Below, in pieces: positions 11,218 to 25,700 of a stretch of DNA of 64,000 nt. Within the stretch, counting starts at the first letter, position 1, and each line of letters begins with the position of its first letter. The position numbers and the translations under genes are program-made. Below the pieces are notes generated by a model, which was not told the origin of the DNA, searched no databases, and saw only the letters and a program-made list of their open reading frames with translations. The stretch is from Bilabrum cf. latius (taxonomy: Eukaryota > Bigyra: Bicosoecida > Bigyra > Bicosoecida), in contig OZ237735.1 in assembly GCA_965178125.1 (NCBI GenBank), positions 310,001 through 374,000 of the forward strand, read 5' to 3'.

Positions 11218-11757
11218 TCACGCTTCAGCTGCAATGGCCTAAACCACCTAAGCTCCACCCTGGGGACCCATTTCCCCCTGGGGAGCGTCAGCGTTCACGT
11301 TCCCTCCGGCGCCCGCTGCCGGCACCCCGTCCTGCTGCCCGTTCTGAGCCAACCCTGCCTTGACGTTGGCGATCGCCACGGCGAGGTTGTTGTTTTCGGC
11401 TGCCCCTACAGCCAGGCTGGCAAAGTCCTCCCGGACCGCCCTTGCGAGCGCCCGTTTGGCCTTCGCTGCAGCCCTCCTCGATCCCTTCGAGACAAAATCG
11501 AGGATCCTTGAGTGGTCCTGCATGACCCGTGAGTACATAGTGTGGTACACACGCTGTTCCCCGCGCACGTGCTGGTGCTAGGCGGCAACGGAGAGGCGAG
11601 CCTTTGCCACAGAAGTATGCTGCAACCTCTTTGTACCGTTCGATTTGAGGCAGCTGCGAAATACGGATTCACAAGACCGGCGATGAGAAATCTCATTGTG
11701 CCGATCTCCTCGCCACAGCTGCAGCAGACATATTTGGAACTCCACTTCACAGGTAAG
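11218..11757 (-). CDS. Unrecognised open frame, 5' end unresolved
   Basis: With TAG as Gln (11578, 11248, 11239) this frame is open for 180 codons to TGA 11218-11220. The central part looks protein-like (HTMYSRVMQDHSRILDFVSK, then an Ala/Arg/Lys helix around AKAKRALARAVREDFASL). I do not recognise a family. There is no convincing ATG at the 5' end, so an upstream exon or a start at the internal Met is needed. The complementary plus-strand frame is also open over part of this stretch, which lowers confidence. Confidence 0.35.
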
Positions 11758-12046
11758 TCATAATCGGGGGTTTCTCGAAACGATAGTGCGGCGTTTACCG
11801 TTTGTTTACGCTGGTTTGGTCGCGATCACGCCTGATTCGGCAGCAAGGCGAGCGAGCGTAGCGCTGCTTGTCTGCCGCCTGGTCACTTTCTGTCCGCATA
11901 GTTCACTTACGCGATCGCCTAAGGTCGGTCAAACCATGCTCTGCCTGCTTGCTGCTTGGTTTTATTTTGGCTAAACACGGTTTCTGTGGTGGTGGCTGCC
12001 AGCAAGCACCACAAGAATTATGCGCACCTAATCTATCATCGCAGCA

Positions 12047-13477
12047 ATGTCATATCCACCGGGTAACGGCTATATGGGACATAATGTCGTCTCTAGTGCG
12101 TTGCAGATGCCTTCAATGAGCTTTGCACGCGAACGAAGTGCCCAATCGCAGTTGCCAGCAGATGGCTCCACTGGCATGCTCGGAGTTTCTCACGGGAATG
12201 CTGGCTTTTTACGCGGTCCGTCCCTCGCCCATCTAGACGTAGGAGAGAGTCAAGCACAGCAGCATATGGCCAGTCAGCCAAGTCATTTTGCATCTGTTGG
12301 AGGCATGCATCTGCAGGGTCCATCACCGGCCGCGCAAGGCTCCGTCGCAAGTCGAGCTGGCGATTCCGTCGCACGAGCAGGAGTCGAGCCAATGCAAGGA
12401 GTATAGGAGCTGCAGCTCAAAGTTTCATAGCTCGAGCAGCTTGTGGAAACGCACTGGAGATTGCTGGAGCGATTGCCCAACGTGAATGTAGTGTTTGGTG
12501 AGAGTCTTTCCGCCATTCCACCGCTCGGCAGTATTGCGATCGCCAAAGCGATTGCGCGTATCGTTCGCAAGCGCCTTCAGCACATCTTCAATTTCATATT
12601 CTAAAGATCATTTCATGCCCTGCGCGCAGATTTGGACGGCATCATATCCTTCGTAACCCCAGCCAGCGAGCGAGAGCTAGGATACAGCATCCCCGATCTG
12701 TGCTCCAAGCCCCTCGCCACCATTATCCACCCGGACGCCAGGCAGGCCTTTGAAGACGCCGTCAGGGACATGCTCAGCAGCACAGCAGCCGCCCAAGCAG
12801 TGCTGCCCACTATTCTGCAGGCTGCAGACGGCTCCGCCGTCCCGTGCATGGCATCAGGTAGGGCGTGGACGGCCCAGAACGGCGTCGACATCGTCTTCTC
12901 CTTCATGCCCAACGCACCCCCCAAGCCCCTTCCTCCCGGGGCTGGGGACCGGTTTAGCATGGGTGGAGCCAGAGGAGAGGGAAGTGGGGCTGCCGCCACG
13001 GCCCCAGCCAAGCCGGCGGGCGGTGCAGGCCTGCCAAGCGAACCGCCCTCCGTGCCTCCCCCCGGGGGCGCTAGGGCAGGGCCAGGGGCAGGGGCAGGGG
13101 ACGCCCCCTTCGCCCCTCAGGGGAAGGCCCCCCTGCCCCCAAGCGTGGGACCGTCCTCCAGCACCTTGCGCCCGGCCTCGGCGTCGGCGTCATCGTCTTC
13201 CTTGACTGCTCCGTCGCAAGGCGCAGCAGCGGGAGGGGCGGCGGTTGCGGCCTCCGCTGCACTGCGAGCCGCGGCGAGTGGAGGGCGCGTTGGGACGGCG
13301 CCCTCGTGGTCGGGGTCTGGCGCCGGTGGACGGACGATTGCGAGTGCCAGTGGCGACATGAGCCAACGGTGGGGCTAGCAGCCTAGTCAAGAGCAGGCAG
13401 GAAATGGGCACGATAGGGTGGAAGGCGGCAATAGAGAGCCTGCCTCCAAACGGGCACGGACCGGCGGCAGCGGCTGA
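12047..13477 (+). CDS. PAS-domain regulatory protein with N-terminal coiled coil, 2 exons
   Basis: Exon 1 is 12047-12497 and exon 2 is 12630-13477; the 132-nt GTGAGA...GCGCAG intron joins in phase to give 432 aa ending in TGA. The first 115 residues are Gln/Ser/Gly-rich. A short coiled coil follows, whose register includes two TAG codons read as Gln (V-Q-ELQLKVS-Q-LEQLVETHW). A PAS domain then starts at the splice junction (DGIISFVTPASERELGYSIP...HPDARQAFEDAVRDML). The rest is Pro/Gly/Ala/Ser-rich. A third TAG (13376) precedes a tail with a basic KRAR motif. PAS domains sense small molecules, light or redox state or mediate dimerisation; with coiled coil and basic tail a nuclear regulator is plausible. 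No DNA-binding finger is visible. Confidence 0.78.
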
Positions 13478-13773
13478 CGGAACGATTAAGATGAAGACAA
13501 TAAGTTCTGGATTCGCTGCGCAGTCTAGACTAGACCAAGCACCTTTGAAAAAATGCATTTGGAACTATTGCAGCGCAATAATCGATCAGCTGAGGAGGCG
13601 GCAGGCACCACTCGATCCAGTGCTAGCAGCAGAGCTGTCTAGAGCTGTCGATCGCTAGTACACCCCTGTACTATCTGTCTCTTCCACCCCCCCATCTACC
13701 CCGTGCTCGTGTAGCACCACTCACCCCACAGGAACACGAAAATCGACACCAAATATTGAGCGTCGACCGACCG

Positions 13774-16700
13774 TCACCCGCGCGGGCCCCTCGCCCGGAT
13801 CCCAGGCCGACCGACCAGCCCGCCGCCACCATACGCCACCCTCGCGAACTGCGCCGCCACCTTGAGCGCAGCGTAGAGCCTGTCTGCCTCCGCCTCTGTG
13901 GATGCCTGCGCGTGCAGCAGCGTAATCCTGCCCTCTGCGTGGTCCTCCCCCTCCTGCGGCGCCTTGCCCTCCGGCATGCCCTCGTCCAGCCGGCGCAAGG
14001 ACGCGAAGGTGTCCCCGAGGTCACCGTCCACGCACACGCCCAGAGGTTCCGAGGGAACCGCAGAGAACCACGCGGACCTCCTCCTGCCGATGGGGATGCC
14101 CCTCCGCACGTCCACGCACCGGTGCAGCCGCACGGACCACCTCATCCTCCTCTTGAACCGCTTCGAGTCGTAGGCCATCTCCGCAGACTCGAGGGGCCTG
14201 TCCGCGCCAAGCCCGGGCAGGATAACCTGCATGGCCCTCTTCTTGAGCTTGCCCTGAGGGTGCATCAAGGGCGTGAACCACACGTCTCGAGTGGTGCCGG
14301 CCGCCGCGCACAGCCGCACAAGCTCCAGCCGCGGGAACGACTCCCAGTCCAGGATGCCGGGATACACCCCATCGTCCCACTCCTCGTCTTTGCCCAGCGG
14401 AAGCACCAGCTTGCGGGAGCTCCGCTGGCTCTGGCCTCGCCGCAGCACGCCTTTGCGGCGCTCCTCCGGTGTCCTCGGCAGCGACACCGCTCCCTCCCTC
14501 GCTGGGTCCAGGCCTGCTCCACCGTTCTGTGATGGGTGCGGTGCCGCGGCAGGGACCACCAGCAAGGGGTCGGTCGGAGCAGCACCACCACCACCACCAT
14601 CGCCGCCGAGCGCTCCCTGCGCGTCCCCTCCTGCGTCTTGCCTCGCCTGCGCGTGCCTCGCGGCCCGCACCTGCCTGCAGGCCCTGGCCGCCTCGTCGTA
14701 GGCCCACCGGTCCCCCCGAAGCCCCGCGAAGGCCGCCAGTGCCAAAGCGAGCTCCTCGCCCCCTGCCTGCTCCAGCGCCTGCAGCCCGTCTTCGCTCCCG
14801 GCGTACAGCTGCAGGGACTCGATCGTCCTCAGCGCCAGCTGGTTGTCAAACAGCAGCGCCGGGTTTCTCACGGCAGACCGCATCGCCTCGAGCGCGCCCA
14901 GCCGGAGAGACACGGCGCTGCATGACTCGTGGATCGCCATGGTGGCCAGCACCTGGAAGCACATGCGCCTCGTCACGCGTGCCGCCACGATGCCGCCCCT
15001 GTATCCGCCCGCTGCCTGCGCAGACGCGGTGGAGTCCGCATGCGCCGCGGCAATCTCCGCGGCGTCTGTCTCAGCGCACACGTCCACGCACAGCCTGGTG
15101 GCGTCCGAGCACGCCGACTGCGCTACCTGCGGGTCCAAGCACCACGAGAAGAGCACCCCCAGGCCCGTCTGCAGCGTGGCCTCGCGCTCCTCAGGCGTCA
15201 GCTCCGGAACCTCCTCGTCGTCCTCTTCCTCCTCCTCCTCCTCCTGCTGCTGCTGCTGCTGTCCGCTGCCACCGGCGTCGTCATCATCGTCTAGCGGGGG
15301 CAGCTCATCGTCTTCCTCCCCGTGGCCCCCGCCTCCCCGCGCCTGCCCTGCGTCGGCCCCGGCCTCTCCGACAGGGCTGCCTGAACCGCTGACCCCCGCC
15401 CCGTTCTAGATGCTCAACGGACGGACCACGTCGGGCGCGCCCACCATGAAGGACCGGATCACCCGGATCAGCGCCCTGACCCCGCCCTGCTGCTTGGCGG
15501 CCTCGATCAGCTGGCCCTCGCTGGGGTCCGTCGGGAGATCCGTGAGGTACGTCCCGATGCCCGGGAGGGGCCCGTCCTCCGCCTCTGACCACTTCAGTCC
15601 GGTCTTGTTGAGATCCAGGGCTCCGGGCACCTCGGCCCCCCGCTCCTCCAGCCGCAGGGCCTCCCTCAGCCGCCGCTCGTGGTTGGTCAGAGTGGCACGC
15701 TCCTCCGCGAGGCGAGTCACCGAGGCGCCGATCTTGCCACCAGACCCCAGCCCCGCGATGGCGAGCGTCCTGACGAGCGTCCTGCAGACCTACCGGTCCG
15801 TCATGTGCGTCTCGAGGAGAGACAGCAGGACGGGGCCGGCGCCGGCCTCGAAGGCAACCTGTCGCGGGCTGCGCGTCCCACTCGGGGCACCGCCACCCGC
15901 CTCGTCAGAGTCGGCCAGCCGCAGGAACTGACCCAGGATGTAGCTGCCCCTGTCCGCCACGCGGGCGTCGAAGTCGCACGCACGAAGGACAAGCACCACG
16001 GCCTCGACGGCGCCACTCTCCAGACACAGCCGACGGGCCACGGACGGCACTTCGGTCAGGTACTGGATGGACCGCAGGCACGACTTGACCACTTTGGGCT
16101 TGTCGCTGTGCAGCCGGAGCGCCGCCACAAGCTGCGCGGCGGCACCGTCCGACACGATCCAGTTGCACACGATCTCCTGGAGCCGGACCTCGCCGGACAC
16201 GAGACCCTGCTGCAGCGACTCCGAGGTGGCACCCTGCCCAAGGAGCGCCTCGAGCACCTCCTGCGGGGAGCTGCCCGGCTGCGCACCGCTGCCCGACGCC
16301 GACCCGCTGGAGCTGCTGCCGGCAGCCTGCCTGATCTGCTCGAGTGCCCTCTCCCGCGCCTGCACGCCCTTCTCGATGATGCGAGCGGCCTTACGCGGCT
16401 CGACGGACTCGTCCTCGATCGATGCCAGGTTTCCGATCACGTCGGCCGCCACGCTGAGCACCTCCAGGTCGCGTGGATGCTGTTCCATCCCGCGCCCGAT
16501 CGACTGGGCCGCACCGTAGGCCATGACGCTCACGATGTTCTCGTCACACCTGGTCAGGTTGCCCACGGCCCGCAGCGCCATGTTGAAGAGGTACGCGTCG
16601 GTGCCGAACACCTCCATGACGCTGACGACGACGCTGGAGCACGACTGGCCCACCTTGAGGCGGATCGCGTCCGTGCAGTAGGCGATGTTGCTGAGCGCGC

Positions 16701-19700
16701 ACACTGCGTCCTCCAGCAGCCGCGGCTGCTGCAGGTGAGCCAGCATCATGGCCCGTAGGAGCGGCACGCCGCCCGCAAGCACGATCCTGGTGACGCCTCC
16801 CGAGGCCCCGTCCCTCGTGAAGATGCCCTGATCTCCCTCCGCGAAGCCCCTTATCTCGGACGCTGGATCCACCTGTTCGTCGCACGCCACGTTTGCAATG
16901 CACTGGATGGCGAAGTGAGCCGTCCGCGGGTAGTGGCAGTACGTGGTAGCGCCACCAGGCGCTACCGCAGGTCCAACAGACGCGAGATCGACGCCCGCTT
17001 CGTTCTTCCCACCCGCTGGATCCTCTGCAGCCTCCCCAGGCGAACGAAGGGCGTGCAGCAGGTACCGCTCGCCCTTTGCCTCGCTGGCCGAGACACCAAG
17101 CCCGCCAGACACTGGCCCTCCCCGCCCCGACGTTGGGCTAGCCGGGGTGCCGTTAGACATGGGTCCAGCAGCACCGCTACCAGACGCAGCAGCAGACGTC
17201 GAGCGATCACCGGCAGAAGCAGCTGTCCCCACTCGAGCGAACCTCTCCAGTCCATCCAAGCCGCCATCCTGCCCAGCTGCATCCGACCCGTCCCATCCCA
17301 GGCACGCCCATGGCCGCGCCGGGCACGGCGTGTGGATGTGCGCCTGCGCAGCGGCCACCAGCTCGGGCACCGCATCCGCCCTCTTTAGCACCTGCACCAG
17401 GTCCATCTCCATGGTGATCGGCCGGAGGACCGCGCAGCACGCCTCCAATAGGGGGAGGTCATCCAGCCTGCCTCGGATCACGCTCACCACCGCGAGGACC
17501 GCCTCTCGCTTCGCCATGTAGCGCACGTTGGCCCGGTTGTCGCCCGCGCGGGCCAGGCCTAGCAGCAGCGAGAAGCTCAGCTCTCGGTCCTCGCGGTAGT
17601 AGGCCACCGCCGCGCCCACGGCCTGGACTGCTTCCTCGGGCAACTCTGGGATCGCGTCTGTGCCCACCGTGAGGCACGCGTCCCGCAGGAGGTCAAGCGC
17701 CTCTGCCAGGGCTTTGAACCCAGGCGGGACCATCCTGGCGTCGTGTCGGGTGGCACCAGAGCCGGCGTGGTCTCCCGTGAACCGGAAGTTGGAGGCATTC
17801 GGGTGCAAACCGGCTGCGATGGCTTGCGCCTCCTCCCCGATGCGTAAGGGTGCCCAGAGCTCGTAGATCGGCACCGTCTGCGGCTCGGCATCCTCGACCT
17901 TGACAGCGGCTGCCACTGCACGGGCCCCCGAGAATCCAGCGGCACGCCGGCCCCCGGACTTGGAAGCGCCCGCGCTGCTGAACTTGACCATGTCGTTGGA
18001 GGCCTTGTTGATGCGCTTGCTCTTGGTCCTCGCCAACGCGTCCGATACCCTCACAAAGGCCCGCAAGAAGCCCTCGGAAGAGAACCGCTCGTACACCTGC
18101 GCCAGCGCCTGCACGAGCTCCTGGCCCCTGTCGACGATCTCTGGCGAGCCGGCGGCGTGCACGCGAATTGCCGCCTGCAGCGCGCTCAGGCACTGCGCGT
18201 CCAATCCGATGGCTTTGACCGAGTCTGCGGTGCAGTCACCAGGACACAGGTCGCGCAGCAGACGCACCGCTTCTGCGCAGTACTCCGGCGATGCCTTGTG
18301 CACCTGCAGCCCGAGGCAAACGCGACGGAACACGCCGTACCGCGCGAGTACCGCCACTCTGCCCTCATTGAATACGGTGGCCCCTCCCCGGGAGGGTGAG
18401 TTCAGCCCTGCGAGCCGCCGGACGGCTTCCACCGCCCACACGGGGTGCCCGCTCTGCTACGGCGCAGGCCGGCGGAGAGCGGCTCCGATGGCAGCCAGTG
18501 CTGCGGCAGCGCACGGCGACGCTGAAGAAGCCGGTCCGACGAGATACTCGGAGGCGGCTGAGGCCAAGTCAGTGGGTACAGGGGCGGGCGGTCCCGGCGG
18601 CGGAACCTTGTCCAATCCGAACAGCTGGGGCGTGGCTGGACCCAGAGCTGCCTCGCCGCTGCCGCTGGCAGCGGCAGCCACGTCTGCATCGACGTCAACG
18701 TGCGCAAGGACCTCAAGCGCCAGCCGAAAGCTGGAGGACACGAGGCCGACGACCGACGCCGCCGGCGGCCATTTCTTGGGGTCAGGCCAGGGCCGAGAGG
18801 GTTCAGCCTACGGGGCGCTCGATGACTCTGCCTGCCCGGTACTGGACACACTGGAAGACCGACTGAGTCCCTCAACCGCGGCCATCCCGATGGCCAGCGA
18901 CATGCCCCGTGACCGACCCCTCGACTCTGCCCTGTCTCTCGACATGGCAGCCAGCCCGCGGAGGTGCGCATCACCCGGGTTGCTGGCTCGCAATCGGGCC
19001 CGCTGCGAGGGCATCAGCATGCGGTGGCTTGCGCTGAGCGAGTGGGATAGCCCGGCAAGCGACTGCAGGTCTGGTTTCAGGCATACCGCATCGTACGGCG
19101 ATCCCGACCCAGCTGCATCGGCACCACCGGCAGGAGAGGCAAGGTGGAGCGGCAGAGCCAATCGAATGGCAAGCAAGATTGCCTTGCACACCCGTAGCCC
19201 CTGCGTGCTGCTGGTTTGTACCGGTGCAGAGTTCTGCACACCTGCACCTGACGCAGACCCAGATCCATCAAGGCACATTAGGCTGTCCTGCACCAGCCGC
19301 TGCGAGAACAGCCTGGCAGACGACGCATTTGCCAACACGCGGAACGCAAATCCGATCCCGTTCCCAGCGCTCTTTCTCGCGCCCAGCACGAGCGACACCG
19401 CACAGTGCCACAGCGAGTCGCCGATTCCGATGGTAGACTCCGTTCCCGTCTCGCCCGCGGGCCGCTGGCCGAGCTCCAGGCCGGCAGCTGCTGCCCCTGC
19501 CTGTACCAGGCTCCTTCCCTTCCTGCCGCCCAGGTCCTGGCTGGATGCGCCGTCCGCAGCAAGGAGCGCGTCGAGCGACAGCGCCACGCCCTTCGCACCA
19601 GTCCCGGCCACGCTGCTCCAAGCCTCGACGGCATCGCGGATCTAGGATTTGTGCGATCCTGGTGTGAAGTACAGCGGTCCAATTGCGTCTAAAACGGCTT

Positions 19701-22700
19701 GCCTCGCGTGCTATGCCGCCCCAGAGCTCTAGCCAGCCGCTGCTTGCGCGCTTGGTTCACCGCCGGGTAACGAGCTGTGCTGCATAGACCCCGAATTCTC
19801 GCCAGTCCCAGCCACAGTTCGGAACGACCCGCCGAGCGCCTCAAGGGTGCGGGCCAAGCTGTCGAGCAGCCCGCATTCTGACAGGCTCCGAGTCGCTTCG
19901 ATTCCGTTCGCGGCCACCACTGTATTAACTGCTATTCGCACAGCGTCCAGTAGATCGGCCACACGCTGCGGCTGAATCGGATGCGCTGCAGGAGGGTCGC
20001 TGCTACCGCAAGAGCTTCCATCACCCGCTGCTTCCGCGCCGCTGCAGTGCGCCAGCACGCCCTGCAGCAGCATGGCGAGACTGGCCGATGTGAGCGCCTT
20101 GTCGGGCGCCTGGCCGTGCGGAAACGGAGGGTGATCCGGCCTCGGGGCTGCTGAGGGGGGCATGCCTGCGGGAGCGCTGCCGACGTATTTGCGAGTCTCT
20201 GCAGGAGTCCAGTCCACCGAGTCGCCTGAGCTTTGACTCGCGGCGAGCCTTCCTACGCACTGCACGATCGCCTTGAGTCCCTGAGACAGCGCCAGGTCCA
20301 CCTGCCTTTCGGCGTCGTACGCCAGGCCCTCCAGGGCGCTGGAGCCCGCATCGCCAGAGTCTCCTCCGCTGGACGACGACCCAAGCACCTGCTCCAGCCC
20401 TGGCAGCGACGGAGCAGGCCCGCCTTCCGTCGTGCTGGAAGACCGCAGCTTACCCACGATAGCGGACCCACACGACTGCAGCGTGGCGTACACCCGCCGC
20501 GTTGAAAAAAGGGACCAACGAAGCGCAGCCTGGATGTACTCCACGGCTGAGCTTGACATCGATCCCTTCGCCTCGCCGGCCATGCCGGCTGCGAGCTGCT
20601 GCAATGCCTCGCTGAGAGTAATTGCCGACTGCACGCAGCCAGTCATGGTCTCGTCGAGAGCCAGCAAGTCGGCGGTGGCCGAGTCCTACCCCGTGGCACC
20701 TGCATGGGCACCCTGAGCGGCCTCAAGCACCACGAGGCCGAGCCCCGGTCCGCCCGACCCCTCGCCGTCCAGCGCTGTGAGGGCCCTGGATGCCGCCACC
20801 AGCACGACCGGGTGCGTGGCGGGGTCGCTGAGGATCTCCACGATGGCCTCGCGGCACTGCTAGCGCTTGAGTGCGTCACGCCGGTCCTCCAGGGCGGCAT
20901 CACTGTCTGCAGCTGCGATGCCGATGCGAGCTCGGGAATCGGGCTGGCAGACGGCAGCGACAAGCTTGAGGTAGGCGAGCTGCGAGGCGGGCTGCTGGCT
21001 GCACAGTACCTTGTGGTGGCGCACGAGAGGTGTGGCCGACAGGCAAAGCGTCAAGGGTGAGACATCGTCGGCACCGCTTGACTCCCCGCCGGCCTCTCCA
21101 GGCGCTCCCCACAGGTCCGTGTCGCCGCCATTCACGTCGGTCGTGCCCGCCTTGGGCCGCATGGCCGACTCGCACGCTGCACACGCAAGGTCACAAGCCC
21201 CCTCGAGCACAGCCGGGGCGGGCGAAGGGAAGTCCTCGTCCACCAGGACCTCCATGGCCGCGAGCACCTCCGCCTCCGTGCCGTGCTGCACGAACGACGT
21301 GCTGGCTGCCAAGGCCGCCGGCCCTCCGGCACTCACCGAGGCCCAGGCCAGCCGAGACAGGGCCCGCGCGCACTGCGCCACTGCATTCGAATTGGACCCC
21401 AGCCTGAGGCTTCCAAGGCTACCCCTGGAGTCCTCCGAGTCGGCCACTCTCGCGCCGCCCCTGGACGACGAGGACGAGGACGACGACGATGGGCCTCCTC
21501 GCGCACTAGCGCTCCCTTGCTTGGGAGCGTCCTCTCCCGATGCGACCGCTCGCTGCGTGAAGTCCAGCACGAAGCGATCCAAGCTCTTAACGAAGCCTCC
21601 TTCCAGCAGAAAGCTATGCGCAGCCTTTGCCTTCTCGGCCTGGTCCCCGCCGCAGCCCATCTCGATTGCCCCGCACACCTGCCGCACCGTGCGCCCGGCA
21701 GCTGCCACTGAGGACGGCGTCCCGCTATCTCGTAGGCTATCTACGGCATTGGCCAACGTACCGATGCAATCTTTACCCATGCACGCGCTGGCACCGGACA
21801 AAAAACTGGTACTGCCGGCCAGGCCAACCAGCACGTCTGGAAGCAACAGCCTCATCGACGACATCAACTCGGGAGCCAGCGGCGGCGTGGCTCGCCCCGC
21901 CGACGCCCCGCCGACCGCAGCCTACGCCGCTTCACCGTCCTCTTGCTCCGACTCCAGTTCGGCCTCCAGCGCATTGTTGCACCGCTGGATCAGCACTCGT
22001 AACAACCCGCTGGCAAGGGTATTCCACCCCGCAAGCAAAGCACCGGTCGCATCAACCCCGTCACCACCCGTGCCCGCCAGCTCGGCGTCCAGCCCGAACT
22101 GAGCGGTGGCGTAACAGGCGCAAATCAAGCCGCTCACTCGAGCTGAAGGCCCGAGGAGCTGCCCGACCTGGCTCCTTCGCGACGCCACCTTGCTCTGCTC
22201 CCCGAGTTTTCGCACGGCGAGATCGAGGATCTGCTTGCAAGCGACTGCGCCTCGCTGCCACACTGCCTCCGGCGCCTTCATACCGGGCACCGTGCCCACC
22301 AGCGCCTCGAGGGTCGTGTATGCCACGCCGGAGATGCGCAGATTTGCAAGCTGGATGCCACCCGAGGCCAGCAGAGCTGCGGTCGTCTCAAGCACCTAGA
22401 CTGCCTGCTCCACGGAGGACGCGTCCATGAGCTTGGTGAGGCAAGACACCAGCAGGTCTCGCGTGGCGGACTCGTGGTCGCCGTCAGACGCGTCGCCGTC
22501 TGCGCCCTCCTCTTCCTCCGCCCCGTGAGTTGCGGGAGCAGCCGCCCCATCGTCATCCGCGCCATCGTCTGCGTCCGCATCTCCTCCCGCGTCGCCAGCC
22601 GAGGTATCCGCCCGTATCCTGACCTTGCGGGTGCTGCCTTTTCCCTTTGCAAACCAGCTGCTGCCCTTTCCCTTCTTGCGACTGCCCTTGGACTTGTCCC

Positions 22701-25700
22701 CCGCACCACCAGGCCCACTCTCCAGCCCACCTGCGCCACCGCTGTCCCCGCTCCCTCCCCTCGTCGTGGTACCCAGCTCGAGCGTCTTGAGCAGCGCCTC
22801 CACGGCGCCCTGCTTGCGGAGTAGCGCGGCGCCGCGGTCGTGATCTGCCACGCAGTCCATCACAGCTAGGAGCGCCCGCAGGTACCTCTGGCCTCTCTGA
22901 CCCTTCCACCTGGATCGGTTGGCCCCCTTCTCGGCCTGCGAGTTGGCACCCTTGATGCTCCGCAGCACCTGCCTCGTGCCTCCCCTCGATCCAACCGCCT
23001 CAGCGCCCGGGAGACCCATGCCCGCGATCTGCTTGAGTGCGCGCAAGGCCACCACCACCACCGGCAGCACCGCGGCATGCGCCCGCAGCACGCTCACGAC
23101 AGCCTCCGCACCGCCTCCCTCCACGACGATCCCGAGGGCCCTGGAGCTGGTGGCCGCAAACGACCCGATGGCGCGCGACCCGGCAGCCGCATGGATCGGC
23201 AGCTGGCTGCCGCGGAGGCTTATGGCTCGCACGATCGTCCCAAGAACCCGCTCGTGCACCGCCTTGCTGCCCACGATCGTGGCCGCCCTTCGCCTCTCGT
23301 GCGTGCTCAGCCGCACGATCTCGCCCTCAAAGCTGCCGCCGTTGTGGAGCTCAGAGAGCGCGTCGATGTTCCGCGTGCGCGCCACCCTCCCGCTGGCATA
23401 CACACCGAGGGCAGGCTCCCTGGCCCCTTTCGCGTCCTTGCCCTCGCCGCCCCCCTTGTCGCCGGCACCGCTCGCCGGGCCACCTCCGGCTTGGCCGGAG
23501 GCTGCAGCCGCGCTGCTGCCCGCAACCTGACTCGTCCTGTACGTGAGAAACACCACCTTCCTGAGCGCCTGCTCCCTTCTCGCAGCGTCTCTTGCCTGCA
23601 GAGAGTCGGCGTCACCCGCCGCTTCCGACGGCACCAGCTCGGACAGGGAGGGAGCACCCTACCGTGCGACCCGGCACAACCGGTCCGCGGCGTGCTCGCA
23701 CCGCATCAGCAGCTCCTCCAGCACGTCCGTTGGGACCGCCTTGCGCCGTTCCGTGGTGGTACCCTCCCCGGCACCGCCGGCGCCTTCCCTCTGCGGCTTG
23801 ATGAGGGCAGCCGACGCTAGCGTCCGCACGATGACCGGAACGCCGCCGCAATCTACCAGCCGCTCCGACAGCCGAACGGATGCGCTGACGGCCTCGAGCA
23901 GCGCCAGGCTCTCGCACACGATCTCGCCCACGTCGGCTGCATCGCCCGCTTCCGCAAACACCTTCCTAGCATCCACCCGGGCCTTGGCCTCTGCATTGAG
24001 GGCAAGGTCGGTGCCCATGCCGTTCGACCTGAGCTCGTTGTCGCTGATCTGGAACAGCTCGTCCGTGCCTACCATCCCCCGCAGAACCTTGCTCCCTACC
24101 GCCACCTCGTCCACCGCGTCCCTCACCTCGTGGTCCTTCACGATCCTCTCGATGAGCAGCAAGAAGGAACGAGACAGGGACGCGTCCTCGGGGTGCCTAA
24201 AGTAAGCTGCCAGCATTGACCGGATGATCCCACTCTCCTTGGCTCTAGCGATGTGCGCCTCGGTCGTGCAGCACGCAAGTGCAGCTCGCAGGCACAGCGA
24301 GCACAGCGCCAGATCGTCTGCGTCGGAAATTGAGGACGGGGCGCCGCCACCGCCACCCACGGCCGCGCCAAACATGGCCGCGTTGGCCATCGAGGCGAAC
24401 CGGCCGCGGTCCATCGCCCCTCCCACGAAGCTCTGCCGAGAGTCTCGGCCGGCACCAGACGCGGCCCCTCCGAGCCGCTCTCCCGCGGATTGCCGCCTGG
24501 AGCCAGAGGCCCCCGACGTCGTACCCTGCCTCGCCCGCATCAATCCGGCCATGGATGTGTGCCCATTGGAATTGGAGACGCCCTGACCGCCCGCGCCGAG
24601 CGTGTCGCCGTCAAGGCAAGACCCGAAGGCATCGAAGGCGCCTGCCGCTACGGCCTGCGCCGCTGCTGCGCTGCCTTCCATCAAGGCTGCGGCTGCGATC
24701 ACGCTGGCCGCCGCCCCCTGCACTGCTAGGTCGGCCGGGTTTGCCAGAGCGGCCTCGGCTGCCATGCGAGGGACGGACAGGCGAACCACTCGCGCTGCAG
24801 GCACGCCCACGGCCATGCACGCCTCGACAAACTGGAGTGCGCCGGCCACAGGCCCCGCCTCCATGATGGCGGGCTGCAGCACGCACAGCACTGCATACGC
24901 CAGCAGGTCGCTACCGGCAGCTGCCTTCTCGGGAGACGTCGGCACTGGGAGGGTGGCCGCAGATCCGTGCGCGCTGGACGAAGAGGTTGCTCTTGAGCGA
25001 GACCTGCCGCCAGCGCCCAGCTGCACCCCGATCTGCACTGCGTCCGAACGTCTCCTGACGATGGCAGCAAGTGCGGAGAGGGCAGCACCGCGGAGTGCAA
25101 GCGCGTCCTGGGCGCCCTCGCCGCCGCTCCAAGGAGCTTCGCCCGCCGGCGATGCCTCGTCTCTCTTCTTGGTGTACTTAAGCATGGCTTCGGCACCGCC
25201 AAGGGCCACAATCCGGTTCGCCACGGCGTCGGAGGGCTGCGCCGTCGCCACACGACGCAACACCCGGCAAAGCGACGCGCGGGCGTTGTCGTTCACCGCG
25301 TCGTCTAGCCCCGCGACCACCGCGGCCAGGTGCCCGCCAGCCACCAATTTGCTAGCGAAGGATCCATCGGCGGCGAGCGAAGCCAGGAGCCTAGCTGCAA
25401 ACTCGCCCTCCTAAGCAGGCACGGGCTCCGCGCCGGCTTCGGGACCTACCCTTCCTCTCGCTCTCGAGATGAGCTGCACAACGTCATCGCCCACGATGCG
25501 CGCCATGACTTTGACACCAAGGGCGCCGTTGTGGCCTGCTCTAGACTGCGCAAATTCCACCGCAGGCGCGAGCTCGGCCACACAGTCGGCTTCGCGGAGT
25601 GCCTTAAGTCCCAGGCTTGACCGGGATACCCTGTCCAGCAGCCTGAACGCGTACCTCAGGTGAATGTTTGCCATGCCGGGGATCGGTGAGTCCTCCGGTG

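Noticed and set aside
17900-19645. Plus-strand ORF of 581 codons
   Set aside because: Shadow of the ARM giant. Its low-complexity Ser/Ala/Pro composition reflects the complementary Ala/Leu/Gly codons, and the minus frame has the repeat structure.
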